NCBI GenBank assembly: GCA_002453165.1
Contig: DKGH01000107.1
Coordinates: 1-34,175, forward strand
Source: Verrucomicrobia bacterium UBA6775
Lineage (GTDB): Bacteria; Verrucomicrobiota; Verrucomicrobiia; Limisphaerales; UBA1096
Length of the DNA: 34,175 nucleotides
Direction: 5' to 3'
The notes under the pieces were generated by a model. The model had not been told where the DNA came from. It did no database searches and saw only the letters and a program-made list of their open reading frames with translations. Each line of letters opens with the position of its first letter. The first letter of the stretch is position 1. Positions 1-8,500 of this stretch are shown here, piece after piece. A program made the translations under genes and the position numbers.

Positions 1-1
1 G

Positions 2-181
2 GCTGAGTCAAGCGCTACTCCCGAGCCGGCGGCGAAACCGGCTGAACCAGCCAAGCCGTCCACCGAACCTGTCGAGGCCGCCAAGGAGAAGCCCGAATCC
101 AAACCTGAAGCCAAGCCGGCTCCCGAACCGGCCAGCACCAAGCGACGCATCCCGACGCGCCGTGTCCGCACATCACAATGA
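2..181 (+). CDS. C-terminal end of an Ala/Pro/Glu/Lys-rich protein (5' partial)
   Basis: An open frame enters from the left edge and ends at TGA 179-181. The 59 visible residues are a low-complexity tail rich in Ala, Pro, Glu and Lys, ending in a basic stretch (KRRIPTRRVRTSQ). The stop overlaps the ATG of the secretin gene in an ATGA arrangement, so the two are probably translationally coupled and in one operon. In type IV pilus and type II secretion operons the gene before the secretin often encodes a PilO/PilP/GspN-like periplasmic or inner-membrane partner, sometimes with a proline-rich segment; that identity is inference from position only. No conserved domain lies in the visible part. 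Confidence 0.6.
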   Translation, partial: AESSATPEPAAKPAEPAKPSTEPVEAAKEKPESKPEAKPAPEPASTKRRIPTRRVRTSQ

Positions 182-2457
182 AACGAAACTTTAACCAATC
201 AAACGTCATGAAATTCCTGACTACTGGTCTATTGACCCTTGCACTGGCCGCGCTTGGCCAAGCGCAACAACCTCCGGCACCTCCTTCGCCGCCCGTCCCT
301 GTTCCTCCCACGGCCCCCGGTGGCAATGAAGCCGCCGATCCCACTGCCGACCCGGCCGGAGCGATCGGGGACAACAATGATCCGGAAGCGGCAGCGACCG
401 CCATCCTCGACGCGTTGGACAACGAGGCAGCCGAGGGCGAGGACGCGCCGTTGGCCATGGATGACGTCATCCCGATGGCTGACCTGCAGTTGGTCAACAT
501 GCCGATCGAGCAGTTTCTCAAGATTTATGCCGACTATGTCAACCGCACCATCCTGCGCCAGTCGGCGTTGCCCAACCTAAACGTCACACTTGAGGCGCAG
601 ACGCCGCTGACAGTCGAGGAGGCCATACAGGCGATGGACAGCGTCCTTTCGCTCAATGGCTACACAACGATCCCGGTAGGCGAAAAATTTATCTCCTTCG
701 TGCCAAGTGCCAACGCGCTTCAGGAAGGTGCGGCGTTCTCAACGATCACCGATTCAAACGAGTTGCCGGAGGCGAACCAGTTTGTGACGCACATCGTTCA
801 ACTCAAGCACTTGTTGCCGAGTGAGGCGACAGCGATGATTCAACCTATGGCCAAGAATCCGGCAGGGATCGTCGCACTCGACGTCAGCAAGACACTCGTC
901 CTGCGTGACAACTCGTCCAACGTCAAGCGTATGCTTGAGTTGCTCGAGCGAGTGGATATCAAGCCAGATGAGGATTTTAAGCTTAAGGTTATCCCTATTC
1001 GTTATGGTAAAGTGGAGGAAATCTATGACTCAATGCAGACTTTGATTACCGGCCAAGGAGGAGGATCTTCTAGGCCGTCGTCGAGTTCTTCGAGAACTTC
1101 TTCCTCACGTACTTCAGGGCGAACAGGGACTACATCGAGAACCGGGACAAGTAGTCTGCAGCAAAACAGGACTTCTTCAAATCCTTCCTCATCATCATCG
1201 AGTTCCTTTCGGAATCGGTTACAGAGCATAGTCAACCGTGCCTCAGGCGGGGAAATTCAAATTCTGGAAAATGCACGCATCGTCCCTGATTTCCGTTCCA
1301 ACTCATTGATTGTTTTTGCTAATGACCGCGATATGGCTAAAATTGATGAAATTGTTAAGGAAGTTGATAGCATATTGGCGCAAGTTCTAATTGAGGCTAT
1401 AATTGTCAACGTTAGTCTCTCAGACGGATTAGATACAGGTGTTAATATCCTTATGAATGAGGCGAAAGGAAATAATCCAAACTTTATCACGGGTTCTAGA
1501 GCTGGCGGGCCTTCAACAATGGTTGCTAATGCGCCCGTTGCTACTACTCCGAATGTTCAACCAGGGCAGGGGGGTAATTTTGGACAAGGTGGCAATGTTG
1601 AAGTCGCAGCTGAAGCTACTGGTAATGCAATTGGTACATTGAGTTCAAGTATGCTTTCCGGCGGGTTTTCATATTTGAGTAGATACGAAGATGGTTTGGA
1701 TTTTGCGATGAGTGCATTTGCCAGTAATACTTCGGCGAAGGTAATGCAAACACCTCGGATTCAAACTAGCCACGCTGTGCCTGCTACTTTTTTTAATGGG
1801 GAAAGGGTTCCTTATCAGGGCAGTAGCGGATACAGTTCAGGCTATGGAGGTTACGGGGGTTACGGAGGTTACGGAGGAGGCTATACCCAATTTTTGGATG
1901 TTGGTATTACATTAGATGTTACTCCCTATATTACACCAGATGACTTGGTTGTAATGGAAATTGCACAAACTATTTCCGAACTTGAAGGTTTTGTAGACAC
2001 TGGGGGAGGGCAGGTAGAAGGGGGAGGAATGAAAGCTCCTCAGACGGTAGAGAGAGAGGCGACTTCAACGATAGCTGTTAGAGACGGGGATACTATTTTG
2101 TTAGGAGGTTACATCCGTGCTGCCAAAAATGCCACAGAGAGTGGAGTACCTTTTTTAAAGGATATACCTTTTTTAGGTAATTTATTTAAGAATAATTCTC
2201 AACAAAACAAACGTTCTGAACTTCTAGTTCTAATTCGTCCGACAATCCTTGATACTCCTGAAGAGGCAGCTCTTATGAGTACCCAAGAGAGAATGAGATT
2301 GCCAGGCGTAAGAGAAGCTGAGGCAGAATTTACTGAGGATGAGCGTAAGCGGCTTCAAAAGGTCGAGCGTAAACTGGGTTCTCCTAGTGGTTCTAAGGCC
2401 GAACAGAAATCGGCTTCGCCTCCGGGCCGAAACACCAACATTAATCCCGCACACTAA
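178..2457 (+). CDS. Type II secretion / type IV pilus secretin (GspD/PilQ family)
   Basis: Outer-membrane secretin that forms the exit pore of a type II secretion or type IV pilus machine. The 759-residue product has an N-terminal hydrophobic signal segment (about residues 11-30), an Ala/Pro-rich linker, an N0/N1-like domain (about 100-175), a further N-domain (about 195-265), a Ser/Arg/Thr-rich low-complexity linker (about 295-345), an N3-like domain (about 350-400) and the C-terminal secretin domain (about 535-690). The latter carries VPYQG, VGITLDVTPYI, and the VPFLKDIPFLGNLF-type signature before LLVLIRPTIL. A Gly/Tyr repeat (GGYGGYGGYGG) interrupts the domain near residue 560. ATG 178 is chosen because it overlaps the upstream stop (ATGA); ATG 208 would put the signal peptide at the extreme N-terminus and is a real alternative. 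No Shine-Dalgarno site is evident. From about 970 to 2395 the gene is much richer in A+T than its first third and than its neighbours. Confidence 0.9.
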   Translation: MKRNFNQSNVMKFLTTGLLTLALAALGQAQQPPAPPSPPVPVPPTAPGGNEAADPTADPAGAIGDNNDPEAAATAILDALDNEAAEGEDAPLAMDDVIPMADLQLVNMPIEQFLKIYADYVNRTILRQSALPNLNVTLEAQTPLTVEEAIQAMDSVLSLNGYTTIPVGEKFISFVPSANALQEGAAFSTITDSNELPEANQFVTHIVQLKHLLPSEATAMIQPMAKNPAGIVALDVSKTLVLRDNSSNVKRMLELLERVDIKPDEDFKLKVIPIRYGKVEEIYDSMQTLITGQGGGSSRPSSSSSRTSSSRTSGRTGTTSRTGTSSLQQNRTSSNPSSSSSSSFRNRLQSIVNRASGGEIQILENARIVPDFRSNSLIVFANDRDMAKIDEIVKEVDSILAQVLIEAIIVNVSLSDGLDTGVNILMNEAKGNNPNFITGSRAGGPSTMVANAPVATTPNVQPGQGGNFGQGGNVEVAAEATGNAIGTLSSSMLSGGFSYLSRYEDGLDFAMSAFASNTSAKVMQTPRIQTSHAVPATFFNGERVPYQGSSGYSSGYGGYGGYGGYGGGYTQFLDVGITLDVTPYITPDDLVVMEIAQTISELEGFVDTGGGQVEGGGMKAPQTVEREATSTIAVRDGDTILLGGYIRAAKNATESGVPFLKDIPFLGNLFKNNSQQNKRSELLVLIRPTILDTPEEAALMSTQERMRLPGVREAEAEFTEDERKRLQKVERKLGSPSGSKAEQKSASPPGRNTNINPAH
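970..2395. other. AT-rich block inside the secretin gene
   Basis: Within one uninterrupted reading frame the base composition changes abruptly near position 970 from GC-rich, GC-ending codons to A/T-ending codons (for example 1321-1380 and 2161-2220), and returns near 2395. The block covers the region from the N3-like part through the secretin domain. It contains no copy of the CTTGGCCAAG palindrome, whereas the GC-rich first part has one. This fits replacement of the pore-forming part by homologous or in-frame recombination with an AT-richer relative, but local relaxation of codon use is also possible. Confidence 0.6.
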
Positions 2458-2475
2458 TCGGGAGTCATCTTACCG

Positions 2476-2507
2476 AAAAGCCGGTCGCGAATACGGCCGG
2501 CTTTTTT
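2476..2507. terminator. Bidirectional intrinsic terminator between secretin and glgA
   Basis: The arms AAAAGCCGG (2476-2484) and CCGGCTTTT (2497-2505) pair perfectly over nine bases around a 12-base loop, and are followed by further T residues to 2507. The A-run on the left side also makes it usable for the convergent glgA transcript. The glgA stop codon lies at its right edge. Confidence 0.8.
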
Positions 2508-3913
2508 CATGGTCTAATGGTATTGTAAAGCCGGTCATACTCGGTTGTTGTGCGGAACCACGAAAAATCGGCCCGCATCCCATTGTCGCGCACCTTGGCC
2601 AAGCGTGAGGGATCGGAGTGCAGCCTAAACGCTTGGCCAAGCGCTTGGCCAAGGGCGTCGGCGTTGGGTTGTTCAAATTTAATGCCGGTGGCCGTGTCAT
2701 CGCCTTGGCTAAGGTCAATGATTGAGTCTTTCAGCCCTCCGGTTTCCCGAACGATTGGAATCGCCCCGTAGCGCAGGCTGTAAAGTTGGTTAAGCCCGCA
2801 AGGCTCAAAGCGCGATGGCATTATGAAAAAATCGCAACCGGCCTCGATTCGATGTGCCAGCACAGTATCGTATCCAACGCGGATTGCGATACGGCCGGGA
2901 TGCCGCTTAGCCAAGTCGCTCATCGCCTGTTCCAGCCGGGCATCGCCGCTGCCAAGCCCGGTGTACTGAAAGGCTGCCCCGCCAGCAAGTTGCTGCTCCA
3001 GCGCATCCAGTAATACATCGATTCCTTTTTGTTCGGCGAACCGGCTGATATTGCCGAGCAACGGCAAACCGGGTTGCTCGTCCAGTCCCAGTTCACGCTG
3101 CAGCGCGGTTTTGTTCGCGGCCTTTCCCTCGGGCGCATCCGCTGAAAACGGGGCGACGAGGTGCGGATTATTGTTGGTATTCCACTCGGAATAGTCGACG
3201 CCGTTGAGGACGCCGGTCAATGCGCTGCCCTTGGCTTGAAAGACGCCCTCCAATCCGCAGCCGTAGTCAGGAGTTAGCAGTTCCTCGGCGTAGCGCGGGC
3301 TGACCGTGGTTGCTAGGTCTGCAAAAACAACGCCTCCCTTGAGCAGGTTGATGTCGTCGTAAAACTCCAGTTGCTGCCAGTTGAAAAACGAATCCGGCAA
3401 ACCGGTCAGCTCGAACTTGTCACGCCCGAAGCGCCCCTGATAGGCGGCGTTGTGAATGGTAAAAACCGTGCCGATCTGCGCTTGGCCAAGCGAGAGCAGC
3501 GGCATGGTCAGTGCGCTTTGCCAGTCGTGCGCGTGAACGATCTCCGCCCGCTTGGCCAGGCGCGCGGCGGCCTTTGAAAAAAAGATAAACCGCTCGGCGT
3601 CGTCGTCCTCCCCGTACACGTTTGCGCGATCGAAAAGCTCCGGTTGATCGACAAACAAAATGGTCAGGTTTTCGGCGGGGTTATGCGTCCAAACGGTGGC
3701 GGTTTTTTTCGCTTGGCCAAGCGGAACCGACAACTGGGTGTCGCTTGGTTTGATGCCCTCGAACTGGTCGAGGATACCGCGATAAAGCGGCGTCAACAGC
3801 GTGACCTCGTGCCCGGCCCCGGCCTGTGCCTTGGCCAGCGCCGCCGTCATGTCAGCCAACCCACCCGTTTTTGAGTAGGGAAACACCTCGCTGCTGACAT
3901 GAAAAATATTCAT
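2507..3913 (-). CDS. glgA: Glycogen synthase (ADP-glucose type, GT5)
   Basis: Transfers glucose from ADP-glucose to the non-reducing end of an alpha-1,4-glucan, in the cytoplasm. The 468 residues match the usual length of bacterial GlgA (about 475). The N-terminus MNIFHVSSEVFPYSKTGGLAD contains the KTGGLAD motif that binds ADP-glucose. A His-Asp-Trp segment (VHAHDWQSAL) and the C-terminal signature PSRFEPCGLNQLYSLRYG with RETGGLKDSI complete the GT5 pattern. It stands alone, convergent with the secretin and followed by the shared terminator. Five perfect copies of the CTTGGCCAAG palindrome lie in the gene: 2594, 2632, 2644, 3481 and 3712. The pair at 2632/2644 encodes a tandem LGQALGQA near the C-terminus, which looks like an added four-residue unit. 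No clear ribosome binding site precedes the ATG. Confidence 0.95.
   Translation of the reverse strand: MNIFHVSSEVFPYSKTGGLADMTAALAKAQAGAGHEVTLLTPLYRGILDQFEGIKPSDTQLSVPLGQAKKTATVWTHNPAENLTILFVDQPELFDRANVYGEDDDAERFIFFSKAAARLAKRAEIVHAHDWQSALTMPLLSLGQAQIGTVFTIHNAAYQGRFGRDKFELTGLPDSFFNWQQLEFYDDINLLKGGVVFADLATTVSPRYAEELLTPDYGCGLEGVFQAKGSALTGVLNGVDYSEWNTNNNPHLVAPFSADAPEGKAANKTALQRELGLDEQPGLPLLGNISRFAEQKGIDVLLDALEQQLAGGAAFQYTGLGSGDARLEQAMSDLAKRHPGRIAIRVGYDTVLAHRIEAGCDFFIMPSRFEPCGLNQLYSLRYGAIPIVRETGGLKDSIIDLSQGDDTATGIKFEQPNADALGQALGQAFRLHSDPSRLAKVRDNGMRADFSWFRTTTEYDRLYNTIRP
2594..2653. repeat. Cluster of three CTTGGCCAAG palindromes with a 12-bp tandem doublet
   Basis: Perfect cores lie at 2594-2603, 2632-2641 and 2644-2653. 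The last two are separated by CG, so together they form a 22-bp perfect palindrome made of a 12-bp repeated unit. The doublet is inside glgA and is read as LGQALGQA; the first copy is read as LAK. Two degenerate copies with one mismatch follow near 2703 and 2907. Confidence 0.9.
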
Positions 3914-3964
3914 CGCCGGTAGTTAGTTTTTCGGTTTCGGCAGGACATTGTCACGGTTGGTGTC

Positions 3965-4037
3965 GCCCTTTCAGGGCTGATTTGTTTGGGCCGTCCAACC
4001 CGGGACTGGCACCCCTGGCTACTTCGGGGCTGGTGCC
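3965..4037. repeat. Intergenic double-hairpin element (REP-like) downstream of serS
   Basis: The 185-base gap between glgA and serS contains two inverted repeats: GCCCT-TTC-AGGGC at 3965-3977, and a hairpin at 4008-4037 whose arms GGCACC and GGTGCC enclose CCCC and GGGG-type inner pairs. On the minus strand the order is a GGCACCAGCCCC-type hairpin followed by CAGCCCTGAAAGGGC, the style of dispersed intergenic repeats common in Verrucomicrobiota and Planctomycetota genomes. It may also terminate serS transcripts. Membership of a dispersed family is inference, since only one copy lies in this window. Confidence 0.45.
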
Positions 4038-4098
4038 TTGGTCAAAGTGGCGAAGGCCCTATAAGAGTGAAAATGTGGATGGTTTTGCTCGTAAGTCA

Positions 4099-5406
4099 CT
4101 ATTCACTTGCCGGGATGCGGTCGGTGCGCAGGTAGCTTTGCAGCGGCTCGGGGATGGTGATGCTGCCGTCGGGTTGCTGGTAGGTCTCGATCAACGCCAC
4201 GAACAGGCGGGCCAGTGCAGTGCCGCTGCCGTTGAGGATGTGCGGGTACCGGTTTTTGCCGTCGGCATCCTTGTAGCGCAGGTTCATCCTGCGGGACTGG
4301 TAGTCTTCGCAGTTGGAGCAACTGGAGACCTCGAGGTAGTCGCCCTGGCCAGGTGCCCACACCTCGATGTCGTAGGTGGTGGCGCTGCCGAAGCTCATGT
4401 CGGCGGTGCAAAGCTGCAGGATGCGGTAGTGCAGGTTGAGCGACTGCAAAATATTCTCAGCGTTGCCGAGCATTTTCTGGAGTTCGTCGTAGCTGCCATC
4501 CGGCTCGACGATCTTGATGAGTTCCACCTTGTCAAACTGGTGGACGCGGATCATGCCGCGGGTGCCGACCCCGGCCGCGCCGGCCTCGGCTCGGAAGCAC
4601 GGGCTGTAGGCGCAGTAATATTTCGGAAGCGCCTCGTTTTTTAAAATCTCCTCGCGATGGATGTTGGCGACCGGTGCCTCGGCGGTGGGGATGAGGTAGA
4701 GTTTGCCGCGACTCTCCTCGTCGAGTCCCTCCTGCACCATGTAGGCCTGGTCCTCGAACTTGGGGAATTGGCCGACGCCGATCATGCAGTCGTAGCCGAC
4801 CATGAACGGCGGCGACACCTCGGTGTAGCCGTGCTCGTGGACGTGCATATCGAGCAGGTACTGGATCAACGCTCGCTCGAGCCCCGCGCCCCAGCCGCTG
4901 TACAGCAGGAAGCCGCTGCCGGAGAGCTTGGCGCCCCGGGCGAAATCGACGAGGCCAAGCGACTCGCAAATCTCCGTGTGCGGTTTCGGCTCAAAATCGA
5001 ATGACGGTTTCTCGCCCCATTGGCTGATCTCGCTGTTGTCCTCTTCAGACGCACCGACCGGAACGTCGGCATGGGGCAGGTTGGGCAGCCGCAGCAGAAT
5101 TTCCCGCAGGTCGGTGTCCACCTGCCCAGCCTTGGCGTCCAACTCGGAAATCTGGTCGCCGATGTCCCGCACTTCGGCCTTTTTTGCCTCGGCTTCCTCG
5201 AGTTTTTTTTGGCCCATGAGTGCGCCGATTTCCTTCGAGGCGGCGTTGCGCCTAGCCTTGAGTTCCTCGACGGCGGTGATGGCCTCGCGGCGCTCGGCGT
5301 CGAGCCGCACGACATCGTCCACCTTGGCGGCGAATTCCTCCCCGCGGGTGGCGAGGCGTTCGCGAATGTGATCGGGGTTCTCCCGGAACTGTCTAATATC
5401 CAACAC
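4099..5406 (-). CDS. serS: Seryl-tRNA synthetase
   Basis: Charges tRNA-Ser with serine in the cytoplasm. The 435 residues equal the usual bacterial length. The N-terminus MLDIRQFRENPDHIRERLATRG starts the long antiparallel coiled-coil arm (about residues 30-105) that holds the tRNA variable arm. Class II motif 2 is seen as YSPCFRAEAGAAGVGTRGMI with the TAEAP segment before it, and motif 3 as NGSGTALARLFVALIE near the end. The start is GTG at 5404-5406, which gives the canonical MLDI N-terminus. A promoter-like element at 5414-5441 would place the transcript start almost on the GTG, and no Shine-Dalgarno sequence is seen. The gene has no perfect copy of the CTTGGCCAAG palindrome, unlike its neighbours. 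Confidence 0.96.
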   Translation of the reverse strand: MLDIRQFRENPDHIRERLATRGEEFAAKVDDVVRLDAERREAITAVEELKARRNAASKEIGALMGQKKLEEAEAKKAEVRDIGDQISELDAKAGQVDTDLREILLRLPNLPHADVPVGASEEDNSEISQWGEKPSFDFEPKPHTEICESLGLVDFARGAKLSGSGFLLYSGWGAGLERALIQYLLDMHVHEHGYTEVSPPFMVGYDCMIGVGQFPKFEDQAYMVQEGLDEESRGKLYLIPTAEAPVANIHREEILKNEALPKYYCAYSPCFRAEAGAAGVGTRGMIRVHQFDKVELIKIVEPDGSYDELQKMLGNAENILQSLNLHYRILQLCTADMSFGSATTYDIEVWAPGQGDYLEVSSCSNCEDYQSRRMNLRYKDADGKNRYPHILNGSGTALARLFVALIETYQQPDGSITIPEPLQSYLRTDRIPASE

Positions 5407-5413
5407 GGGCGGC

Positions 5414-5441
5414 AGTATAGGGCGGTCGCCGGGGGGCGCAA
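5414..5441 (-). promoter_or_regulatory. Candidate sigma-70 promoter of serS, possibly leaderless
   Basis: On the minus strand TTGCGC (5441-5436) and TATACT (5419-5414) are spaced by 16 bases. A start point about seven bases downstream would fall at 5407 or so, directly before the GTG start at 5406. This would give a leaderless or nearly leaderless mRNA, in keeping with the missing ribosome binding site. The -35 match is weak. Confidence 0.35.
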
Positions 5442-5445
5442 GGCA

Positions 5446-5475
5446 TTGACTCGATGCGTGCTAGGTGGTCATAAT
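5446..5475 (+). promoter_or_regulatory. Candidate sigma-70 promoter of the giant modular protein gene
   Basis: TTGACT (5446-5451) and CATAAT (5470-5475) are spaced by 18 bases, close to the housekeeping consensus. The predicted start near 5482 gives a leader of about 45 bases before ATG 5529. It lies back to back with the serS promoter candidate. Confidence 0.5.
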
Positions 5476-5528
5476 GGACGCCGGTTCCCACTCATCCGGA
5501 AGGGGGACATTGTCAACGCAACCCGACC

Positions 5529-8500
5529 ATGACTTCAGGTTTCAGCAAGCTACGGCTTCTGGCGAATCGCTGGAAGAGTATCATTATTCCTTCATTTTTC
5601 ACCCTTGGAGCGGCCTTGGCCGTGGTGGCGATTGCTGCCGAAGCACCGGCATCCAGCCTGACTTCCGCCACCGAGGCACCGCCGATCACGCTATCCGACC
5701 TTGATGGCGATGGTGACCTCGATTTACTGGTGGATGCGCCGCTTGGCCAAGCGCAGACACAGGCGGTCGATGTCTATGCCAACGACGGCAACCGAATGAC
5801 GCCTCTGGCCAGCGGCTTGGCCAAGCGTGATCTGGACACGGAGTTGGCGGACCTGCTGCCAGGTTATTCGCGGTTCATTGCCGGGATGAAGGTGGCGAAG
5901 GTGCCTACGGAGGATCAGCTTGGCCAAGCGCCGCTGCCGCCGCTGCCGCCTGGCATGGAGGAGTTGGCCAGCGACCCGTTGGCGGCGCCGGAACGGTTCG
6001 ACGATTCCTCTAGCAGTCTCGGGGAGGACTATCCGTTGGTGCGAACGCACACAATTCATTTTGCCGCGATGTCCGACCGGGTGACGGCGGCCAATCCCGG
6101 GCCGGACGAGACGGTGCGGCGGCATCGGTTGTTGAGCATCAGCAAAATGGGAGGCCTACCGGAGGAGGACTTCGCGCCGGAGGGACCGAGCTTGTTGGGC
6201 GGCGATTTTAAACCCGGGATGCGCGATCACTTCCTCGGCGTGATCGACAACCACACGGCGATCCCTGCGGACACGCACGGTGCGGTTGGTCCGGAGCACT
6301 TGATGGTGGCGTTGAACACCGAGATCGCGGTGCAGACCCGCGAGGGCGAGTTGCTGAGCAAGGTAGGCTTGAGCGATTTTTGGGGCGGCTTCGATCACGG
6401 TTTCGTGTTCGATCCGAAGGTGGTTTACGACCATCTGGCCAAGCGCTGGGTGCTGTTCACAATCGCGGATGTGAACACGACTAAGTCGGCTGTGTTGATC
6501 GGCCTCTCGAAGACGAGCAACCCGAACGGCGAATGGGACATGGCTTCGATCCGGGTGCACCCAACATCGGTCAAGACGAACTACCTTTACGCCGACTACC
6601 CGAGTGTCGGCTACAACGGCAAGTGGCTCGCCGCCTCGGTGAACATGTACAAGGGCACCAACGAGGTGGCTGGCACAAAGGAGTTCGTCGGCTCGCGCAT
6701 CTACGCCTTTCACAAGCCGGACTATATTCGCAACGACCGGGCGTTTTACACGCAGTTTGATGATCCCGGATATTTCACCGTGGTGCCGGCGACGACGCAC
6801 GACGCGGCCGACACAAACCTGCTGTTCGTCACCGAAAACAGCACACGGGCTCTGCGCATCAGCGCGCTGTCCGGAAAAGTCGGGCAGGAGCATTACACGC
6901 CCAAGTTTGCCACCACGCCGCTGAAGGACATCGTGCCGTGGGAGTTTTCCATCGGTAAAACCAACATTTCACCGCAGAAAGGCACCGCGAAAAACATCTT
7001 CGGCAACGACTCGCGCATGCACGCATTGATCAAGCGCAACGGCAAACTCTGGGCGGCGCACCATGTGTTTTTGCCGGAGGGCGTGACCAACGTGAATCGC
7101 ACGGCCGTGCAGTGGTGGAACCTGGAGACGAACGCCACGATCATCCAGCGCGGCTACATTCAGGATACCAACGGCGTGAAGCAGTACACCTTCCCGAGCA
7201 TTGCGGTGAATAAAAACAACGATGTGTTGATCGGCTATTCCGGGTTTACAAAGGACACCTACGCCAGCGCGTTCTACTCCTATCGCAAGGCTGGTGATCC
7301 TCTTGGGGAGATGAGCAAGCCGGCGCTGTTCAAGTCCGGCGTGGCGCCGTACGTCAAGCTGCGTGCCGATGGCCGGAATAGCTGGGGCGACTACAGCGCC
7401 ACGCAGGTTGATCCCAACAACGACACCGACATGTGGACGATTCAGATGTATGCCGAGACGCGCAACACTGACCAAAAGGGCATCCCGGACGACAAACGGG
7501 ATCGCTGGGGTACGTGGTGGGGGCACGTGGCGTTTCAGCCGGATGACCCGCCGATGATCGTGGTTCACCCGGCAAACCAGACGATTATGCAGTTCGGATC
7601 GACCGTGGAATTGTCGGTTCAGGCCAATGGCGCCGAGACGCTCACCTACCAGTGGCGTTTTGACAACAAGGACATCGAGGGGGCCACGCAGGCGTCCCAC
7701 ACGATCGACAACTTTCAGCCGGAACACATGGGCCGTTACGAGGTGGTCGTTCGCAACGCCGTGGGCTACACGCGCAGCAAGTCCGCCGTGTTGGATGCCG
7801 TCCTGCCGAGTATCGGCACGCCGGCCAATGTGAAGATCATCGACGGCGCCAACGTCACCATGACCACCGCGCCGACTCCAGTTGAGACGGTGATCGGTAT
7901 CCACACGAACGTGGTGTTGAAGGTGGAGCCGAAAGGCACCGGGCCGTTTGCGTATCAATGGAGCTTAAATGGCGAGGCGATTGACGGGGCCACGGCCAGC
8001 TCGGTCGATATCGGCGTGATGACGCCGACCACCGAGGGCGCGTACACGGTCAACGTGCGCACCGCCATCGGCGAGGCCAACTCCGAGCCGGCCCAGCTCG
8101 AGTGGCTGATTTTCGATGAACCCAAGTTTTTCAACCTAAACCTCACTGACGAGCAGCTTGGTTTTCAGGTGCACGGCCACCGCTGGACGACGAACGTGTT
8201 CGAGTATTCGTTCGACCTGAAAAACTGGAAGACGCTGCTGAAGGGAGGGGAGGAGGACTTGATGTTCAACGCCTCCGGTAAAAACAGCAAGGCGATCGAC
8301 CGGCCGGCCGGGGTCGACACGCTGTACGTGCGCGCGCTGCTCAAGACGGAAAAATATTCAAAAAACGCCATCGGCTACACCCGGGTGTCGTATCCCGTCG
8401 GCAAATCGCTCATCGCTAACCCGTTGAGTCGCGAGGATGGCAACACGTTGGCCAAGCTGTTCACCGGGTTCCCTGATGGCACCACCTTGGCCAAGCTGGA

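Noticed and set aside
1847..1880. Gly/Tyr tandem repeat in the secretin as a phase-variable tract
   Set aside because: The repeat unit is in frame and short, so length change would not switch the gene off; it is a protein loop repeat.
3982..4644. Long open frames antisense to serS, and similar ones antisense to the suf genes (27310-28098, 27809-28717) and cysQ (31770-32771)
   Set aside because: They lie wholly or mostly opposite clearly conserved genes, have arginine/valine-rich shadow composition and show no family motif; GC-rich codons explain their length.
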